Notes: generated by a model not told the origin, from the letters alone. A stretch of 64,000 nt of DNA from Chroogloeocystis siderophila 5.2 s.c.1 (GCF_001904655.1 NZ_MRCC01000010.1:62001-126000); one strand, 5' to 3'. Shown: positions 9,401 through 18,168, numbered from the stretch's first letter. Numbers and translations are program-made.

Positions 9401-10486
9401 TATGCTGTCTACAGTGGGACATCAATGGCGACACCTCACGTAGCAGGAGTTGCGAGTTTACTTTGGTCAGAAGACCCTAGCCTCAGCACTCAAGAAGTCC
9501 AAGAACTACTGTTAAAGGTCGATCCACTTGCTGCGCTAGCAGGAAAAGTCGTTGCCAACGGTCGGCTTAATGCCTTTAACGCCCTCAGCGAACTAGGACC
9601 GCCGAATGAAATTACTGGTACTGGAGGTGATGATGTCATTACAGGTACTAATCGACGCGATCGCATTTTTGGTCTTGGTGGTAATGATGTCATTCAAGCA
9701 TTAGCAGGTAAAGACACAGTTTTTGGTGGTGCTGGTAACGATCTGATTCTTGCTGACGAAGGTGATGATAGCGTCGAAGGCGGTGCTGGTAACGATAGAA
9801 TCTTCGGTGGCGACGGCGATGATATTTTATTAGGTCAAGGTGGTAGCGATAGCATCCTCAGCGGCGAGGGTAATGACTCGATTAATGGTGGTGACGGTCT
9901 AGATCGCCTTTTGGGTGAAGCTGGCAACGATACAATTAATGGTGGTAATGGCAATGATACCCTTGATGGCGGAGAAGGCAACGACTACCTCAACGGCGGT
10001 GCTAATTTAGATCGTCTTTTTGGTGGACGAGGAGACGATACCCTCTTGGGTGCAGCCGGTGCAGATAGTCTTTTTGGTGGATTGGGTAACGATTCGCTCA
10101 ATGGCGGTGCGGGAAGCGATCGCCTAGTTGGTGTTGATACCTCTACTGGTTTCGGTACAGGTGAAATTGATGTTCTTGCTGGATTAGGAGACGGCGATAT
10201 CTTTGTTTTAGGAGATCAAAACCGTGTCTTCTACAGTGATAACGATCCTGTAACCACAGGCGAATCAGACTATGCTCTGATTACCGATTTCAACGCTAGC
10301 CAAGATTCTATTCAACTACATGGTTTAGCTGACCAGTATAGCTTAGACTTCTTCACGGTTAATAATACGATCAATGCTGCTTTAATTTACGATCCTGGTG
10401 ATACGGAAAGAGGCGAACTTATTGGTATTTTATCGAATGTTTCTGCCGATCTAACTATCGCTGCGCCTACTTTTGCGTTTGTCTAA
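6410..10486 (+). CDS. Giant secreted protein: beta-propeller repeats, RTX, subtilisin-like protease, RTX
   Basis: A 1358-residue acidic protein without signal peptide. Domains in order: seven or more blade-like repeats of about 43 residues (10-330; core NNVVWYAYDGNDSEIYLYDG, TolB/propeller-like); RTX nonapeptides GGxGxDxLx (about 334-507); a domain with FVLGDQVRAYYDDGDPLTTG (about 515-640); a fervidolysin-like propeptide (about 655-735, GEVIIKLNAGVS...YIQPNFIV); a peptidase S8 domain with Asp784 (VIDTGVD), His839 (GHGTHVSG), oxyanion Asn937 (AAGN) and Ser1005 (GTSMATPHVAG); a second RTX block (about 1066-1240); and a second copy of the FVLGDQ domain at the C-terminus. RTX blocks bind Ca2+ and imply type I secretion through the C-terminal signal, so the protease should fold and activate outside the cell. 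No type I exporter is adjacent. AGGAGA nine bases before the ATG supports the start. Confidence 0.93.
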   Translation: MDKNSPANDVTKLTNNNYDDYSPLISGNKVTWYGYPEFDDSEIYFYDGQKITRLTNNNSYEFPSDISGSNVVWSDYDGNDSEIYLYKGTNTIQITDNNNYDYSPRVDGNKVVWYAYNQDFTDSNVYLYDGTKTIQLTNNNTSAYGPEISGNNVVWYAYDGNDSEIYLYNGTQTIQITNNDTPDYSPRIDGNKIVWSGYDGNDDEIYLYDGTQIIQLTNNDTYDYSPQISGNNVVWLGYDGNDSEVYLYDGTQSIQITNNNFSENDPQIDGNRIVWSGYDGNDEEIYLYDGDITQLTDNNTYDYSPQISGNKVVWSGYDGSDYEIYLYEIPPGLKLDGTEEDDILTGGRGPDTISGFGGDDILQGLGGNDLIFGGSGNDLITGGDGKDRAEGGLGNDTISGNSGNDILIGNEGNDNILGGEGNDSIEGGTGQDRLLGQAGDDLILGQGGNDILDGGDGVDLLLGGAGSDRLVGGRGNDSLSGNVGADTLVGGFDNDSLDGGVGNDRLVGVHLPVVASAPSGYGTGEIDTLFGNTGSDTFVLGDQVRAYYDDGDPLTTGESDYALITDYNASEDTLERYGTDNLYKLDYFTTPEGRVDAAMIYDSGVTARGETIAILQGKAPNSTATATTLAAQPIVDDDTSDPILENTNPLVQLEGLIEGRDYAQGEVIIKLNAGVSSSEANTLREKLGAEVIETTKTLGIQRWSISGTSVRQVIESFGNDPRIEYIQPNFIVRTTATIPSDPRFKELWGLNNTGQTGGKVDADIDAPEAWDTQTGSDVVVGVIDTGVDYTHPDLNDNMWKNPGEVAGDGIDNDGNGFVDDVYGYDFVYEDSDPMDVFGHGTHVSGTIAAEANNNQGIVGVNWNAKIMALKFLSDDGWGYTFDAIQAVEYATLMKKNHGVNINLTNNSWGGGGYDQGLYDAIAAAGQAGQLFIAAAGNGYGNDNDTNPFYPATYNLDNVISVAATNHNDQLAYFSNIGATTVDLAAPGENVLSTVPGGYAVYSGTSMATPHVAGVASLLWSEDPSLSTQEVQELLLKVDPLAALAGKVVANGRLNAFNALSELGPPNEITGTGGDDVITGTNRRDRIFGLGGNDVIQALAGKDTVFGGAGNDLILADEGDDSVEGGAGNDRIFGGDGDDILLGQGGSDSILSGEGNDSINGGDGLDRLLGEAGNDTINGGNGNDTLDGGEGNDYLNGGANLDRLFGGRGDDTLLGAAGADSLFGGLGNDSLNGGAGSDRLVGVDTSTGFGTGEIDVLAGLGDGDIFVLGDQNRVFYSDNDPVTTGESDYALITDFNASQDSIQLHGLADQYSLDFFTVNNTINAALIYDPGDTERGELIGILSNVSADLTIAAPTFAFV

Positions 10487-10583
10487 GGTTTCGATAGCTG
10501 CAAGCATTTATCTGGTGTTGCTGCTATTGTTCATGATACTACCAGTACTGTTAACTGACCTATAATCTGTCGCGGTGCTGGTA

Positions 10584-11840
10584 TCAATTGCGATCACTAC
10601 TTTCCCTGTTAAATTTGACTAAACAAAGAAGTGGTAATAAATATAAATAAAACGTGTAAGGAATAAATCCTACATCAGTCATTAAAATTGCTGCTGCTAC
10701 AAGTCTTGCAATATTCCAAGGAATCAAAGGCGATAGAACAACAACTCTATTTTCTAAATCTACGGCTAATTGATATTTATCTAGCTTTTTATGCTAGTAG
10801 CTTTCTTGTCCAAGTTGTTGCGTTAGAAGAATCACAATAGTTTGAGTACAGCCAAAAGCCGCTGCGGCAGTTCCTACAATAATTGTACCGAAGAATAATC
10901 GACTTTTTGTGCGTGCTTTTTGTAAAAATATTTTAATAACTTGTAAAATTCTTGTTCCACCAATTATTCCTGCTAAAGCTGTAGAAATAATCACAACTAT
11001 AGAAACTTTGAGCATAGAAATAATGCCACCTCCTTTAAGGATAGAAGCTAAATCAGGTGCCTCATCTAATTCATAGCTAAATACAGCATAGTTAGCAATT
11101 TGAAATATAGAGTATTTTTGTGTAGAGTTATTCCTATTAATAAGCTCGTAACTATACTCAATAGTAAAGCCAGCTTAACTTCAACTTGTAACAAGGAAAA
11201 AATTAAAATAACACCAACTGGTAGTAATGCATAGATATTCAGGTTGGAAAAAAGAGGAGTTTCAGTAATTAAAGTACTGTTGTCGATAACTATGGGATTG
11301 CTAAATGATAAAAATAAATAATGCCAGCAACAAGTAAAGGTAGCCAGCCAGTTATTACTATATTTTTGAGATTGACATACAATTTAGTACTGGTAATCGT
11401 GGCAATCAGATTCGCACTAGAAGACATAGGAGAAGCGCGATCGCCCACATACGCTCCAGCGATAATTGCGCCTGCTACTAAGTGTGTATTAACGTGACTT
11501 TCTCGCGCCATAATCATTAAAGCAACACCAATAGTACTCACAGTTCCGAAAAAAGTGCCAAGTAGTACGGAAACTATGCTATTTAAAATAAAGGCTGCCA
11601 TCCAAACAACTGTTACTGCACCGATAAGGAGAATAATATTAATAACAGAAAAAGATTTTTGACTACTAGTAATTGCTAAGGAAAATAGAGTTTTTAGCGC
11701 AAATTCCCTGCGCCAAAGTGTGATGGCAAATATGCTAAAAAATTATTAGGGGATAGGCAATAAAACAACCTTGAGTAATGCTAAATATTAAACAAATAAA
11801 AGAAACAAGAATAGCAACGATTAAATCTATTATTTATTGA
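10584..11840 (-). pseudogene. NhaC-family Na+/H+ antiporter, degraded
   Basis: Fragments of one NhaC-type antiporter lie in order on the minus strand but in different frames. They are: LIVAILVSFICLIFSITQG and following (about 11835-11740); an open stretch 11735-11290 with the family signature GAYVGDRASPMSSSANL; membrane segments NLNIYALLPVGVILIFSLL (about 11250-11150); FGTIIVGTAAAAFGCTQTI (11015-10794); and LAVDLENRVVVLSPLIPWN, the usual C-terminal motif, ending at 10584. Frameshifts, stops (for example just before 10794) and a missing N-terminus make a working protein impossible. The intact family swaps Na+ for H+ across the inner membrane. Composition is more A/T-rich than the neighbours, as expected of a drifting gene. 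Confidence 0.88.
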
Positions 11841-12077
11841 TATTTTTCTTAGCAGCATATCAAATCCTGGATGAGCAAACAAATTATTATCTAGATAGCT
11901 TCTATGAATAAAATAGATAGCTACTGCGATCGCCTAGTTAAAAAAGACTAAATACTGTAGCAGTCGAAAAAATAGTTAGGATATCGAACACGCTAAGTTG
12001 ACATTTGACAGTGAAGAGAGTGTGGGAAGATTTTGTCAACTGTCAACTAAGCTCTGCTACATCCTGATAAAATATTG

Positions 12078-12118
12078 AAAAGCCACCCTTGATGGCAATC
12101 TTACAAGGATGGTTTTTT
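12078..12118 (-). terminator. Rho-independent terminator after the PSRP-3 gene
   Basis: The sequence AAAAGCCACCCTTG (12078-12091) pairs with CAAGGATGGTTTTTT (12104-12118), giving a 13-14 bp stem with one mismatch and a 12-base loop. Read on the minus strand it ends in a short T run. It lies about 50 bases past the stop at 12167. The stem also ends in T6 on the plus strand, so it could act in both directions. Confidence 0.65.
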
Positions 12119-12166
12119 CTACTGCAAATTTTGAGCAAAAAATCTTGCCAGCTTGCACGAATAATG

Positions 12167-12466
12167 CTAGGCACTTCCGGTAAAGGTAACTTCCGGAAAT
12201 TTTGCCTGTGCTTCAGCAACTGGGCGATTTCTGCCTTCCTCTTGCCAGTAGTTAATGACTTCGGTTGCTTTATTGAGCAACTCGACGCGCTCTTGATCGG
12301 TAATCCAGTTTTTTGATTCTAACTCGTTTTTTAACTCTTCCCAAGCATCATTACGAGGCCAGAAAAAGTAACGAGTCAAAGGGCTTGTGCCTTTACCTAC
12401 AACTTGATCGACCGCAAGCGCCACATTTTCGTCTAGCCAGAGAACTTTTAAAATGAACTTTGACAA
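12167..12466 (-). CDS. 30S ribosomal protein PSRP-3 (Ycf65 / cS23)
   Basis: A 99-residue protein matching plastid-specific ribosomal protein 3, a small-subunit protein found in cyanobacterial and chloroplast ribosomes. Nearly the whole length is recognisable: [60 protein letters not shown], and [11 protein letters not shown]. It binds the 30S subunit near the foot in chloroplast structures. The gene stands alone, and downstream is the terminator at 12078-12118. The upstream gap to the HAD gene holds a short GGGGTC-rich repeat. Confidence 0.92.
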   Translation of the reverse strand: MSKFILKVLWLDENVALAVDQVVGKGTSPLTRYFFWPRNDAWEELKNELESKNWITDQERVELLNKATEVINYWQEEGRNRPVAEAQAKFPEVTFTGSA

Positions 12467-12558
12467 TCAAACCTCCGAGGCAGTACCAGGCAAAAATTAC
12501 TAACTGTGCAACCATTTATATTAACGCAATGCCATAACATCTGCTGAAATGAATTTAA

Positions 12559-12588
12559 AGGGGTCGGAGATCTGGGGTCAGAGGTCAG
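12559..12588. repeat. GGGGTC(A/G)GAG-type short dispersed repeat
   Basis: A G-rich run built from two GGGGTC/GAGGTCAG-like units. A related copy is at 14743-14760 and looser relatives are near 51400 and 56270. All lie between genes. They resemble the short tandem repeats common in cyanobacterial spacers; no function is known. Confidence 0.5.
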
Positions 12589-12667
12589 AACTTTGTACGG
12601 CAGGTGGATGGTATAGATGGGGTAAAATGATGAGGCTCATAGGTGATAATCCCTGAATGGGATAAAG

Positions 12668-13468
12668 ATGACACAACAATCTCAATTACTCGTTTCAGCA
12701 ATTGTTGTTTTTGATATTGATGGCGTGGTGCGCGATGTCAGTAATTCGTATCGACGGGCGATCGCGGATACGGTGGAACACTTTACGCAAGGCGCGTATC
12801 GTCCATCTTTAGCCGATATCGACGTACTCAAATCCGAAGGGATCTGGAATAACGATTGGGAAGCGTCGCAGGAGTTGATTTACCGTTATTTTGAGGGGCA
12901 GGGTCAACAGCGCAATTCGCTAGCGCTAGATTACCAAGAAATTGTCCGCTTCTTTCAATCTCGTTATCGCGGTTCCGACCCTGAAAATTGGACAGGGTAT
13001 ATTTGTAATGAACCACTGCTGTTACAAAGTCATTATTTAAACGAACTGAGTAGTGTAGGTATCGCTTGGGGATTTTTTAGTGGTGCGACACGAGGTTCTG
13101 CAAACTATGTGTTAGAAAAACGTTTAGGGTTGCAATCTCCGGTGTTAGTCGCGATGGAAGATGCACCGAGTAAACCCGATCCGACAGGGCTAATAGCTAC
13201 AGTACAAAAGTTAACAAATAATTTTCTTGACAATTGCACGTCTGTAGTGTATGTGGGAGATACAGTTGCAGATATGTACACGGTAGAAAAAGCGCGATCG
13301 CTTGCTCCAAATCGAGCTTGGATTGGTGTTGGTGTCTTACCGCCGCACGTTCAGGCATCACGACAACGACGCGATGCGTATGCCCAAACGCTCAAAGTTG
13401 CAGGCGCGAAAGTTGTTTTTGACAATGTACAGGAATTAACTCCTCGCGAAATTCAAAAACTGCTGTGA
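12668..13468 (+). CDS. HAD-superfamily hydrolase (TIGR01548-like)
   Basis: A 266-residue haloacid-dehalogenase-fold phosphatase of a type common in cyanobacteria (TIGR01548-like). Motif I is DIDGVVRD (residues about 16-23), with the nucleophile Asp and the acid/base Asp two positions later. Motif II is the Ser/Thr of FSGATRGS. The motif III Lys is in EDAPSKPDP and motif IV is YVGDTVADM. The cap lies between motifs I and II. The family hydrolyses small phosphate esters but no substrate is assigned. The start ATG 12668 is the first in frame. The last 16 bases overlap the 3' end of the convergent glycosyltransferase gene. Confidence 0.87.
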   Translation: MTQQSQLLVSAIVVFDIDGVVRDVSNSYRRAIADTVEHFTQGAYRPSLADIDVLKSEGIWNNDWEASQELIYRYFEGQGQQRNSLALDYQEIVRFFQSRYRGSDPENWTGYICNEPLLLQSHYLNELSSVGIAWGFFSGATRGSANYVLEKRLGLQSPVLVAMEDAPSKPDPTGLIATVQKLTNNFLDNCTSVVYVGDTVADMYTVEKARSLAPNRAWIGVGVLPPHVQASRQRRDAYAQTLKVAGAKVVFDNVQELTPREIQKLL

Positions 13469-14736
13469 CGAAGTACAGGTTTTCGGGTAGCGATCGCTTG
13501 TTCGATAATATCCGCCGCGCGACGCACTCCACCCGCTTGCTGAATGGCTTGTTGTAGTTTGAGGGCGTTTTGTTTGTAAGATGCTTCTGTTAGTACTTGT
13601 TGAATTGCAGCTTTGAGTTTAGATACACTCAAGCGCGATAATGGAACAAATTCTCCTGTTTTTGTCCAAGCAATCCGCGCTGCAACACCTGGTTGATCGT
13701 TCGTGATTGGTATCGCCACCATCGGGACACAATGACTCAACGATTCTAACGCTGTATTTAATCCTGCATGAGTGATTGTTAATGTTGCTTTTTGCAAAAG
13801 TTCGAGTTGCGGTGCGTATTGCACAACAAGTGGTTTTCCAGGAAGTTCGGGTAAGGTTTCGGGAGTACTACCACCGCCGAGGGAAATCACTAATTGAACG
13901 TCTAAGTCTTCACACGCAGCGGCGATCGCCTGAAAAATCTTCTGCTGTTGATTTTGCAACGTTCCCATCGAAGCATAAATCAGCGGTTGTCCGGTTAATT
14001 TTTCATACGGAAACGGTATCGGTTTGCGCCCTGCGGAATCAACAAAGGGTCCAGTAAAGTGAAAACATTCAGGTAGTTGCATCCGAGGAAACTCAAATTC
14101 TGCGGGTTGCTGGCTAATTTGTGCTAAATTAGATAACGAGTCAGCAACCTTTTTGTAAAGCGGTAAGTTCCACGTGCGGTGATACTCATCTAATACTTCG
14201 CGCACAGGTCGTGCTACGCGCTCTAACACTGCATAAGTGATACCATTGCGGAGTAATGCCCACCAAGCCGTGTTACGTTGCCAAGGTGTCACAAAAGGCG
14301 GAATTCCAGGTTCTTGGTTGAGAATCAGTGCATTGCAGATCGTAATAAAAGGAATATTTAAATACTTTGCTACCGTTGCGCTTTCTGGCGACACTTGATC
14401 GACTAGCAGCGCTTCGATACCTGATGATGCGACAATTTCTGGAGCATCACGCAGAATGATTGTGCCACCCTGTTTAATCAGATCGAGGGTGAAAGCGATC
14501 GCCTTCAAGCCACTGAGTTGACCAAGTTGTGCAAATTTTTGCGCGAGTACCCCAGGGGGAAACTCTTTTTCCCCAATCGCTTGAAACTCTAACCCTGCGG
14601 CTAATGCTTGCGATTCGAGTTCGGGAACTTGAATCAAGGTGACACGATGTTTGCGTCGCACTAACTCCTTACCCAATGCCGTCATCGGATTGAGATGTCC
14701 AGGAGAACTGGGGCAAAGAATGCCGAAATGTGTCAT
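13453..14736 (-). CDS. GT1-family glycosyltransferase (CrtX/MGT-like)
   Basis: A 427-residue GT-B fold glycosyltransferase of the UDP-glycosyltransferase/MGT group. The N-terminal acceptor half begins MTHFGILCPSSPGHLNPMTA, the usual 'P.pGH..P...L' motif. The C-terminal donor half contains PLIYASMGTLQNQQQKIFQA, VVQYAPQLELLQKATLTITH and HAGLNTALESLSHCVPMVAI (the HxGxxT...GVP sugar-nucleotide motif), then ITNDQPGVAARI. Similar cyanobacterial proteins are annotated as zeaxanthin glucosyltransferase-like, but this gene has no carotenoid neighbours, so the acceptor (carotenoid, lipid or natural product) is unknown. It probably acts at the cytoplasmic face of the membrane. Confidence 0.88.
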   Translation of the reverse strand: MTHFGILCPSSPGHLNPMTALGKELVRRKHRVTLIQVPELESQALAAGLEFQAIGEKEFPPGVLAQKFAQLGQLSGLKAIAFTLDLIKQGGTIILRDAPEIVASSGIEALLVDQVSPESATVAKYLNIPFITICNALILNQEPGIPPFVTPWQRNTAWWALLRNGITYAVLERVARPVREVLDEYHRTWNLPLYKKVADSLSNLAQISQQPAEFEFPRMQLPECFHFTGPFVDSAGRKPIPFPYEKLTGQPLIYASMGTLQNQQQKIFQAIAAACEDLDVQLVISLGGGSTPETLPELPGKPLVVQYAPQLELLQKATLTITHAGLNTALESLSHCVPMVAIPITNDQPGVAARIAWTKTGEFVPLSRLSVSKLKAAIQQVLTEASYKQNALKLQQAIQQAGGVRRAADIIEQAIATRKPVLRHSSF

Positions 14737-14742
14737 ATTCTT

Positions 14743-14825
14743 AGGGGTCGGAGGTCAGGGTTATTAAGAAGCCTTTCGACTAAAGTCGAGGCTACTTTAC
14801 ACGAAGTGTGCCCGCGCACACTTTC
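14743..14825. repeat. Intergenic repeat cluster with two hairpins
   Basis: A GGGGTCGGAGGTCAGGG unit (14743-14760) is followed by the hairpin AGCCTTTCGACTAAAGTCGAGGCT (stem-loop, 14770-14793) and a second hairpin, CGAAGTGTG paired with CACACTTTCG (14802-14825). The first hairpin has a close relative at 34040-34063, and both copies have a CTACCTGCGT/ACGCAGGT-like box nearby. This looks like a dispersed REP-like family. Confidence 0.6.
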
Positions 14826-14922
14826 GATGTGAGGTTTAAGGGGAAAATATGCTTTACTTGTAGTCTACGCAGGTGGATAGGGTTTGGCTAGCAGGAAATT
14901 CATTCGCTAAGCGTTTATTGAG

Positions 14923-15723
14923 TTACGATTTCAATTTTTGAAACTTCTCTAATGCGGCTACCATTACGGGAGGCCAACGACGTATATTTGCTACCCAGTT
15001 GATATCTTGATAGCGTTGATCGAGTCCTATTGCTGATACCCAATTACTTTCAGCTTCGCCTTGTTTACCTTGTTCCCAATACGCCGCAGTTAATGCAGCG
15101 CGCATATCGGCAAAGCTAGGATATTTGCGGATAATATTGCGCATATTGCGGATTGCTTCGTCTTTTTTACCAACTTGATACAAGGCTAAGGCATAATTCG
15201 CACGCGCAAAGGCAAAATTGGGCGCGATTTCAGTTGATTTACGATAGTCGGCGATCGCCTCTTCCCATCGTCCTAACCCAGCTTCAGCATTACCGCGATT
15301 GTTGTACGCCATTGCATCATTCGGATCAATTTCAAGAACGCGATTGTAGTCGGCGATCGCCTCTTCCCATCGTCCTAATCCTTCATACGCCGTTCCGCGA
15401 TTTAAGTAAGGATCGGGTGCGTTTGGGGCTAATTCTACAGATTTATTGTAGTCGGCTAGCGCTTCATCAAGTTTGTTTTGACTGACTCTTGCGTTTCCTC
15501 GGTTACTCCAAGCAGCAGGGTTATCAGGAAACAAGTCAATAATTTGCGTCCAGTAAGTTTCGGCGGTGGCAAAATCTCCGCTATTCGTGGCATTTAAAGC
15601 TTGTTGGGCTAAACTGTCGAGTTGTTGAAATTGTTCTGCTGTAATTTGGGGTTGGGATTGCGCTAATACTGGCTCAGTCACCCCAAACAAAAGTATTAAG
15701 AAGATTACAATGAGTCGTATCAT
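14923..15723 (-). CDS. Secreted TPR-repeat protein
   Basis: A 266-residue protein with an N-terminal signal peptide (MIRLIVIFLILLFGVTEPVL, cleavage probably after AQS) followed by tetratricopeptide repeats. At least four 34-residue units are clear, including AWSNRGNARVSQNKLDEALA, PYLNRGTAYEGLGRWEEAIA, AYNNRGNAEAGLGRWEEAIA and FARANYALALYQVGKKDEAI. It should sit in the periplasm or thylakoid lumen as a protein-binding scaffold. Two repeats share an identical 32-base DNA stretch (15245-15276 and 15347-15378) exactly 102 bases apart, a sign of recent unit duplication or gene conversion. The partner is unknown. Confidence 0.85.
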   Translation of the reverse strand: MIRLIVIFLILLFGVTEPVLAQSQPQITAEQFQQLDSLAQQALNATNSGDFATAETYWTQIIDLFPDNPAAWSNRGNARVSQNKLDEALADYNKSVELAPNAPDPYLNRGTAYEGLGRWEEAIADYNRVLEIDPNDAMAYNNRGNAEAGLGRWEEAIADYRKSTEIAPNFAFARANYALALYQVGKKDEAIRNMRNIIRKYPSFADMRAALTAAYWEQGKQGEAESNWVSAIGLDQRYQDINWVANIRRWPPVMVAALEKFQKLKS

Positions 15724-15865
15724 CTAAAAGTTATCGGTATTGAATAATCGATCTCTGGCGAAAGAACCAATTTAAACTTTGAGTAGGCAAGATGCCTAAT
15801 CCACAAACGCTAAATTCATTTTAGAAGTCTTATGACAAGCATTTTGTGGATAATTCAATTTAAGC

Positions 15866-15890
15866 ACCAATTACCAATTACCTATTACCA
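15866..15890. repeat. ATTACC-type short tandem repeat
   Basis: Tandem variants of ATTACCA/ATTACCT. The same family, in either orientation, occurs between genes at 20625-20645, 23740-23793, 28779-28827 and 31063-31090. It is typical of STRR-like cyanobacterial spacer repeats. Confidence 0.6.
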
Positions 15891-15906
15891 CGCTTTATAT
15901 CAATGC

Positions 15907-16995
15907 TTATGGTAATAAAGAAAGCTGCTCGTTGGGTGGGTTAAAACCCAAGTGTTGATAAGCCGCTGGACTAGCAACTCGACCGCGAGGTGTTCGCTGA
16001 AGATAACCGATTTGCATCAAATACGGTTCATATACTTCCTCAATTGTTTGCGTATCTTCTCCCGTTGCTGCTGCCATTGTTTCAATTCCTACAGGTCCTC
16101 CATTAAACTGTTCAATCATCACGGTAAGCATTTGGCGATCTGTCCAATCGAGACCGCAAGGATCGACTTGAAATAAAGTTAAAGCTTCGGCTGCAACACT
16201 TTGGTCGATTGATCCCGCAGATTTCACTTCGGCGTAGTCGCGCACGCGTTTGAGTAAGCGATTGGCGATTCTTGGTGTTCCGCGCGATCGCCGTGCAATT
16301 TCTAGCGCCCCATCATCGGTAATCGCAGTTTGGAGTAGCTGCGCGGTGCGCAAAACAATTTGACTGAGTTCGTCAGGTTGATAAAATCGCAATCGTTGCA
16401 CTAATCCAAAGCGATCGCGTAATGGTGATGATAGCGAACCAGCGCGTGTTGTCGCCCCCACTAAAGTAAACCGTTGCAAGGGGATACTGCGCGATTTGGC
16501 ACTTGCACCTTTACCCGTGGTAATATCAACGCGAAAATCTTCCATCGCCGGATACAAAATTTCTTCTGCCATGCGCGATAGCCGATGAATTTCATCGATA
16601 AATAACACGTCGCCTGGCTGCAACCCGACAAGAAGCCCTACAATATCTCGTGGACGTTCTAAGGCTGGCGCACTAGTGATTTTGCAATTGACACCCATTT
16701 CTGCGGCTAAAATCAGCGCCATTGTGGTTTTTCCTAACCCAGGGGGACCATACAATAGCAAGTGGTCGAGGGTTTCACCTCTAGCTTTTGCCGCTTTTAG
16801 GGCAATATCGAGAACTTCTTTTAAGTCTTTCTGACCAATGTAATCAGCAAATTTTTGGGGGCGAATGCTTTCTTCTTGTTTACCATGCTCATCTACCATC
16901 GCTTTTGGTTGTAAAAGTTCCTCGCGCGGGCGTGTGGTTCGAGGATTGCGGCGTTCGGGTTCCGAGTGAGATTGCTTAGAAGAAATTATCGCCAT
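15907..16995 (-). CDS. ruvB: Holliday junction branch-migration ATPase RuvB
   Basis: A 362-residue AAA+ motor that with RuvA drives Holliday-junction branch migration during recombinational repair. A variable N-terminus (about 40 residues) leads into [20 protein letters not shown], then Walker [10 protein letters not shown], Walker B DEIHR, sensor [20 protein letters not shown] (with arginine finger), sensor 2 [20 protein letters not shown], and a winged helix ending [14 protein letters not shown]. Length and order match bacterial RuvB. It is divergent from hisF, whose start lies 74 bases away. ruvA and ruvC are not nearby, as is usual in cyanobacteria. Confidence 0.97.
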   Translation of the reverse strand: MAIISSKQSHSEPERRNPRTTRPREELLQPKAMVDEHGKQEESIRPQKFADYIGQKDLKEVLDIALKAAKARGETLDHLLLYGPPGLGKTTMALILAAEMGVNCKITSAPALERPRDIVGLLVGLQPGDVLFIDEIHRLSRMAEEILYPAMEDFRVDITTGKGASAKSRSIPLQRFTLVGATTRAGSLSSPLRDRFGLVQRLRFYQPDELSQIVLRTAQLLQTAITDDGALEIARRSRGTPRIANRLLKRVRDYAEVKSAGSIDQSVAAEALTLFQVDPCGLDWTDRQMLTVMIEQFNGGPVGIETMAAATGEDTQTIEEVYEPYLMQIGYLQRTPRGRVASPAAYQHLGFNPPNEQLSLLP

Positions 16996-17069
16996 GATTA
17001 GAAAATTAAAAATCGGTCATATAAATTAATTGTGCTTTGATCGTTACACTACTAACACAGGAGCAGACA

Positions 17070-17843
17070 ATGCTAGCAAAAAGAATTCTTCCTTGTTTGG
17101 ATGTCAAAGCAGGGAGAGTCGTTAAAGGAGTGAACTTTGTCAATCTACAAGATGCAGGCGATCCGGTTGAACTTGCCAAAGTTTACAACGAAGCGGGGGC
17201 GGATGAACTCGTGTTCCTCGATATTACCGCAACGCATGAAGACCGCGACATTATTATCGATGTGGTGTATCGTACGGCGGAGCAAGTGTTTATGCCTTTG
17301 ACGGTTGGTGGTGGAATTCAATCCTTAGAACAAATTAAAAGTTTGTTAAGAGCCGGAGCCGATAAGGTCAGTATCAACTCGGCTGCTGTACGACAACCTG
17401 ACTTGATTGACCGCGCGAGCGATCGCTTTGGCAATCAGTGTATAGTCATTGCTATAGATGCACGACAAAGGCAAGATACAGCTAACCCTGGCTGGGATGT
17501 GTATGTTCGGGGCGGACGCGAAAATACTGGCATCGATGCGCTTGCTTGGGCAAAAGAAGTTGCCCAGCGGGGGGCGGGTGAGTTACTTGTAACGAGTATG
17601 GATGCGGATGGGACGCAAGCGGGATATGACTTGGAATTAACGCGGGCGATCGCGGAGGCTGTTGAAATTCCTGTTATCGCCTCTGGTGGTGCTGGTAATT
17701 GCGAACATATTCATGCAGCGCTGACTCAAGGTAAAGCCGAAGCCGCGTTACTCGCATCACTGTTACATTACGGTCAATTAAGTGTTGGAGAAATTAAAGA
17801 CTATTTGCGCGATCGCGGTTGCTCTGTCCGTTTAGTAGCTTAA
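17070..17843 (+). CDS. hisF: Imidazole glycerol phosphate synthase subunit HisF
   Basis: A 257-residue (beta/alpha)8 cyclase that makes imidazole glycerol phosphate and AICAR from PRFAR with ammonia from HisH, the fifth step of histidine synthesis. Typical text: [20 protein letters not shown] with catalytic Asp11, [56 protein letters not shown] with the second catalytic Asp, and [12 protein letters not shown] 17070 was chosen for its AGGAG at 17059-17063 and fit to the family N-terminus; codons upstream in frame do not match. hisH is not adjacent. Confidence 0.97.
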   Translation: MLAKRILPCLDVKAGRVVKGVNFVNLQDAGDPVELAKVYNEAGADELVFLDITATHEDRDIIIDVVYRTAEQVFMPLTVGGGIQSLEQIKSLLRAGADKVSINSAAVRQPDLIDRASDRFGNQCIVIAIDARQRQDTANPGWDVYVRGGRENTGIDALAWAKEVAQRGAGELLVTSMDADGTQAGYDLELTRAIAEAVEIPVIASGGAGNCEHIHAALTQGKAEAALLASLLHYGQLSVGEIKDYLRDRGCSVRLVA

Positions 17844-17922
17844 CAATTTACTCATATTTCGTTTCCGGCACATTGTAACTTTCCTTGTTAAGATATATGA
17901 ATAAGAATTAATTTTTTCAAAA

Positions 17923-18117
17923 ATGCTGATACCAATTCTCATATTCGACGTAGCGTTAGTGGCTTGGTCACTGCATTTGATGGAAGAAGCGTTCTATCAC
18001 AAAGAGTTCTCTTTGATGTTAGCAGGAACTCTAGTCGCGCTTGCCGCAGCGGCGATGTTGGTAGTCTATTTTCTCATGGGTAACTGCATGACGTATCTGT
18101 TGAGTGCTTCAGGATAA
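17923..18117 (+). CDS. Small two-helix membrane protein of unknown function
   Basis: A 64-residue hydrophobic protein. It has one membrane segment at about 2-20 (LIPILIFDVALVAWSLHLM), a short charged loop (EEAFYHKEF), and a second segment at about 30-55 (LMLAGTLVALAAAAMLVVYF). It lies 79 bases after hisF on the same strand, with no evident ribosome site. No family was recognised. It reads as a genuine short gene because the hydrophobic pattern and codon use fit the neighbours, but function is unknown. Confidence 0.6.
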   Translation: MLIPILIFDVALVAWSLHLMEEAFYHKEFSLMLAGTLVALAAAAMLVVYFLMGNCMTYLLSASG

Positions 18118-18168
18118 CCGCTAACTTGACAATATCAGCCTTATTCGGTCATAATACGAAACGCTCAA

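Noticed and set aside
6410-10486. Regularly spaced DNA repeats suggesting a CRISPR array or tandem-repeat element
   Set aside because: The repeats follow codon phase and encode propeller blades and RTX nonapeptides; they vary at third positions and have no unique spacers.
12089-12316. Plus-strand open frame of 75 codons
   Set aside because: It lies opposite the well-supported PSRP-3 gene and its terminator and has no family resemblance.
14923-15723. Reading the TPR gene as a type IV pilus or O-GlcNAc transferase component
   Set aside because: Only a signal peptide and plain TPR units are visible; nothing specific to those families appears.
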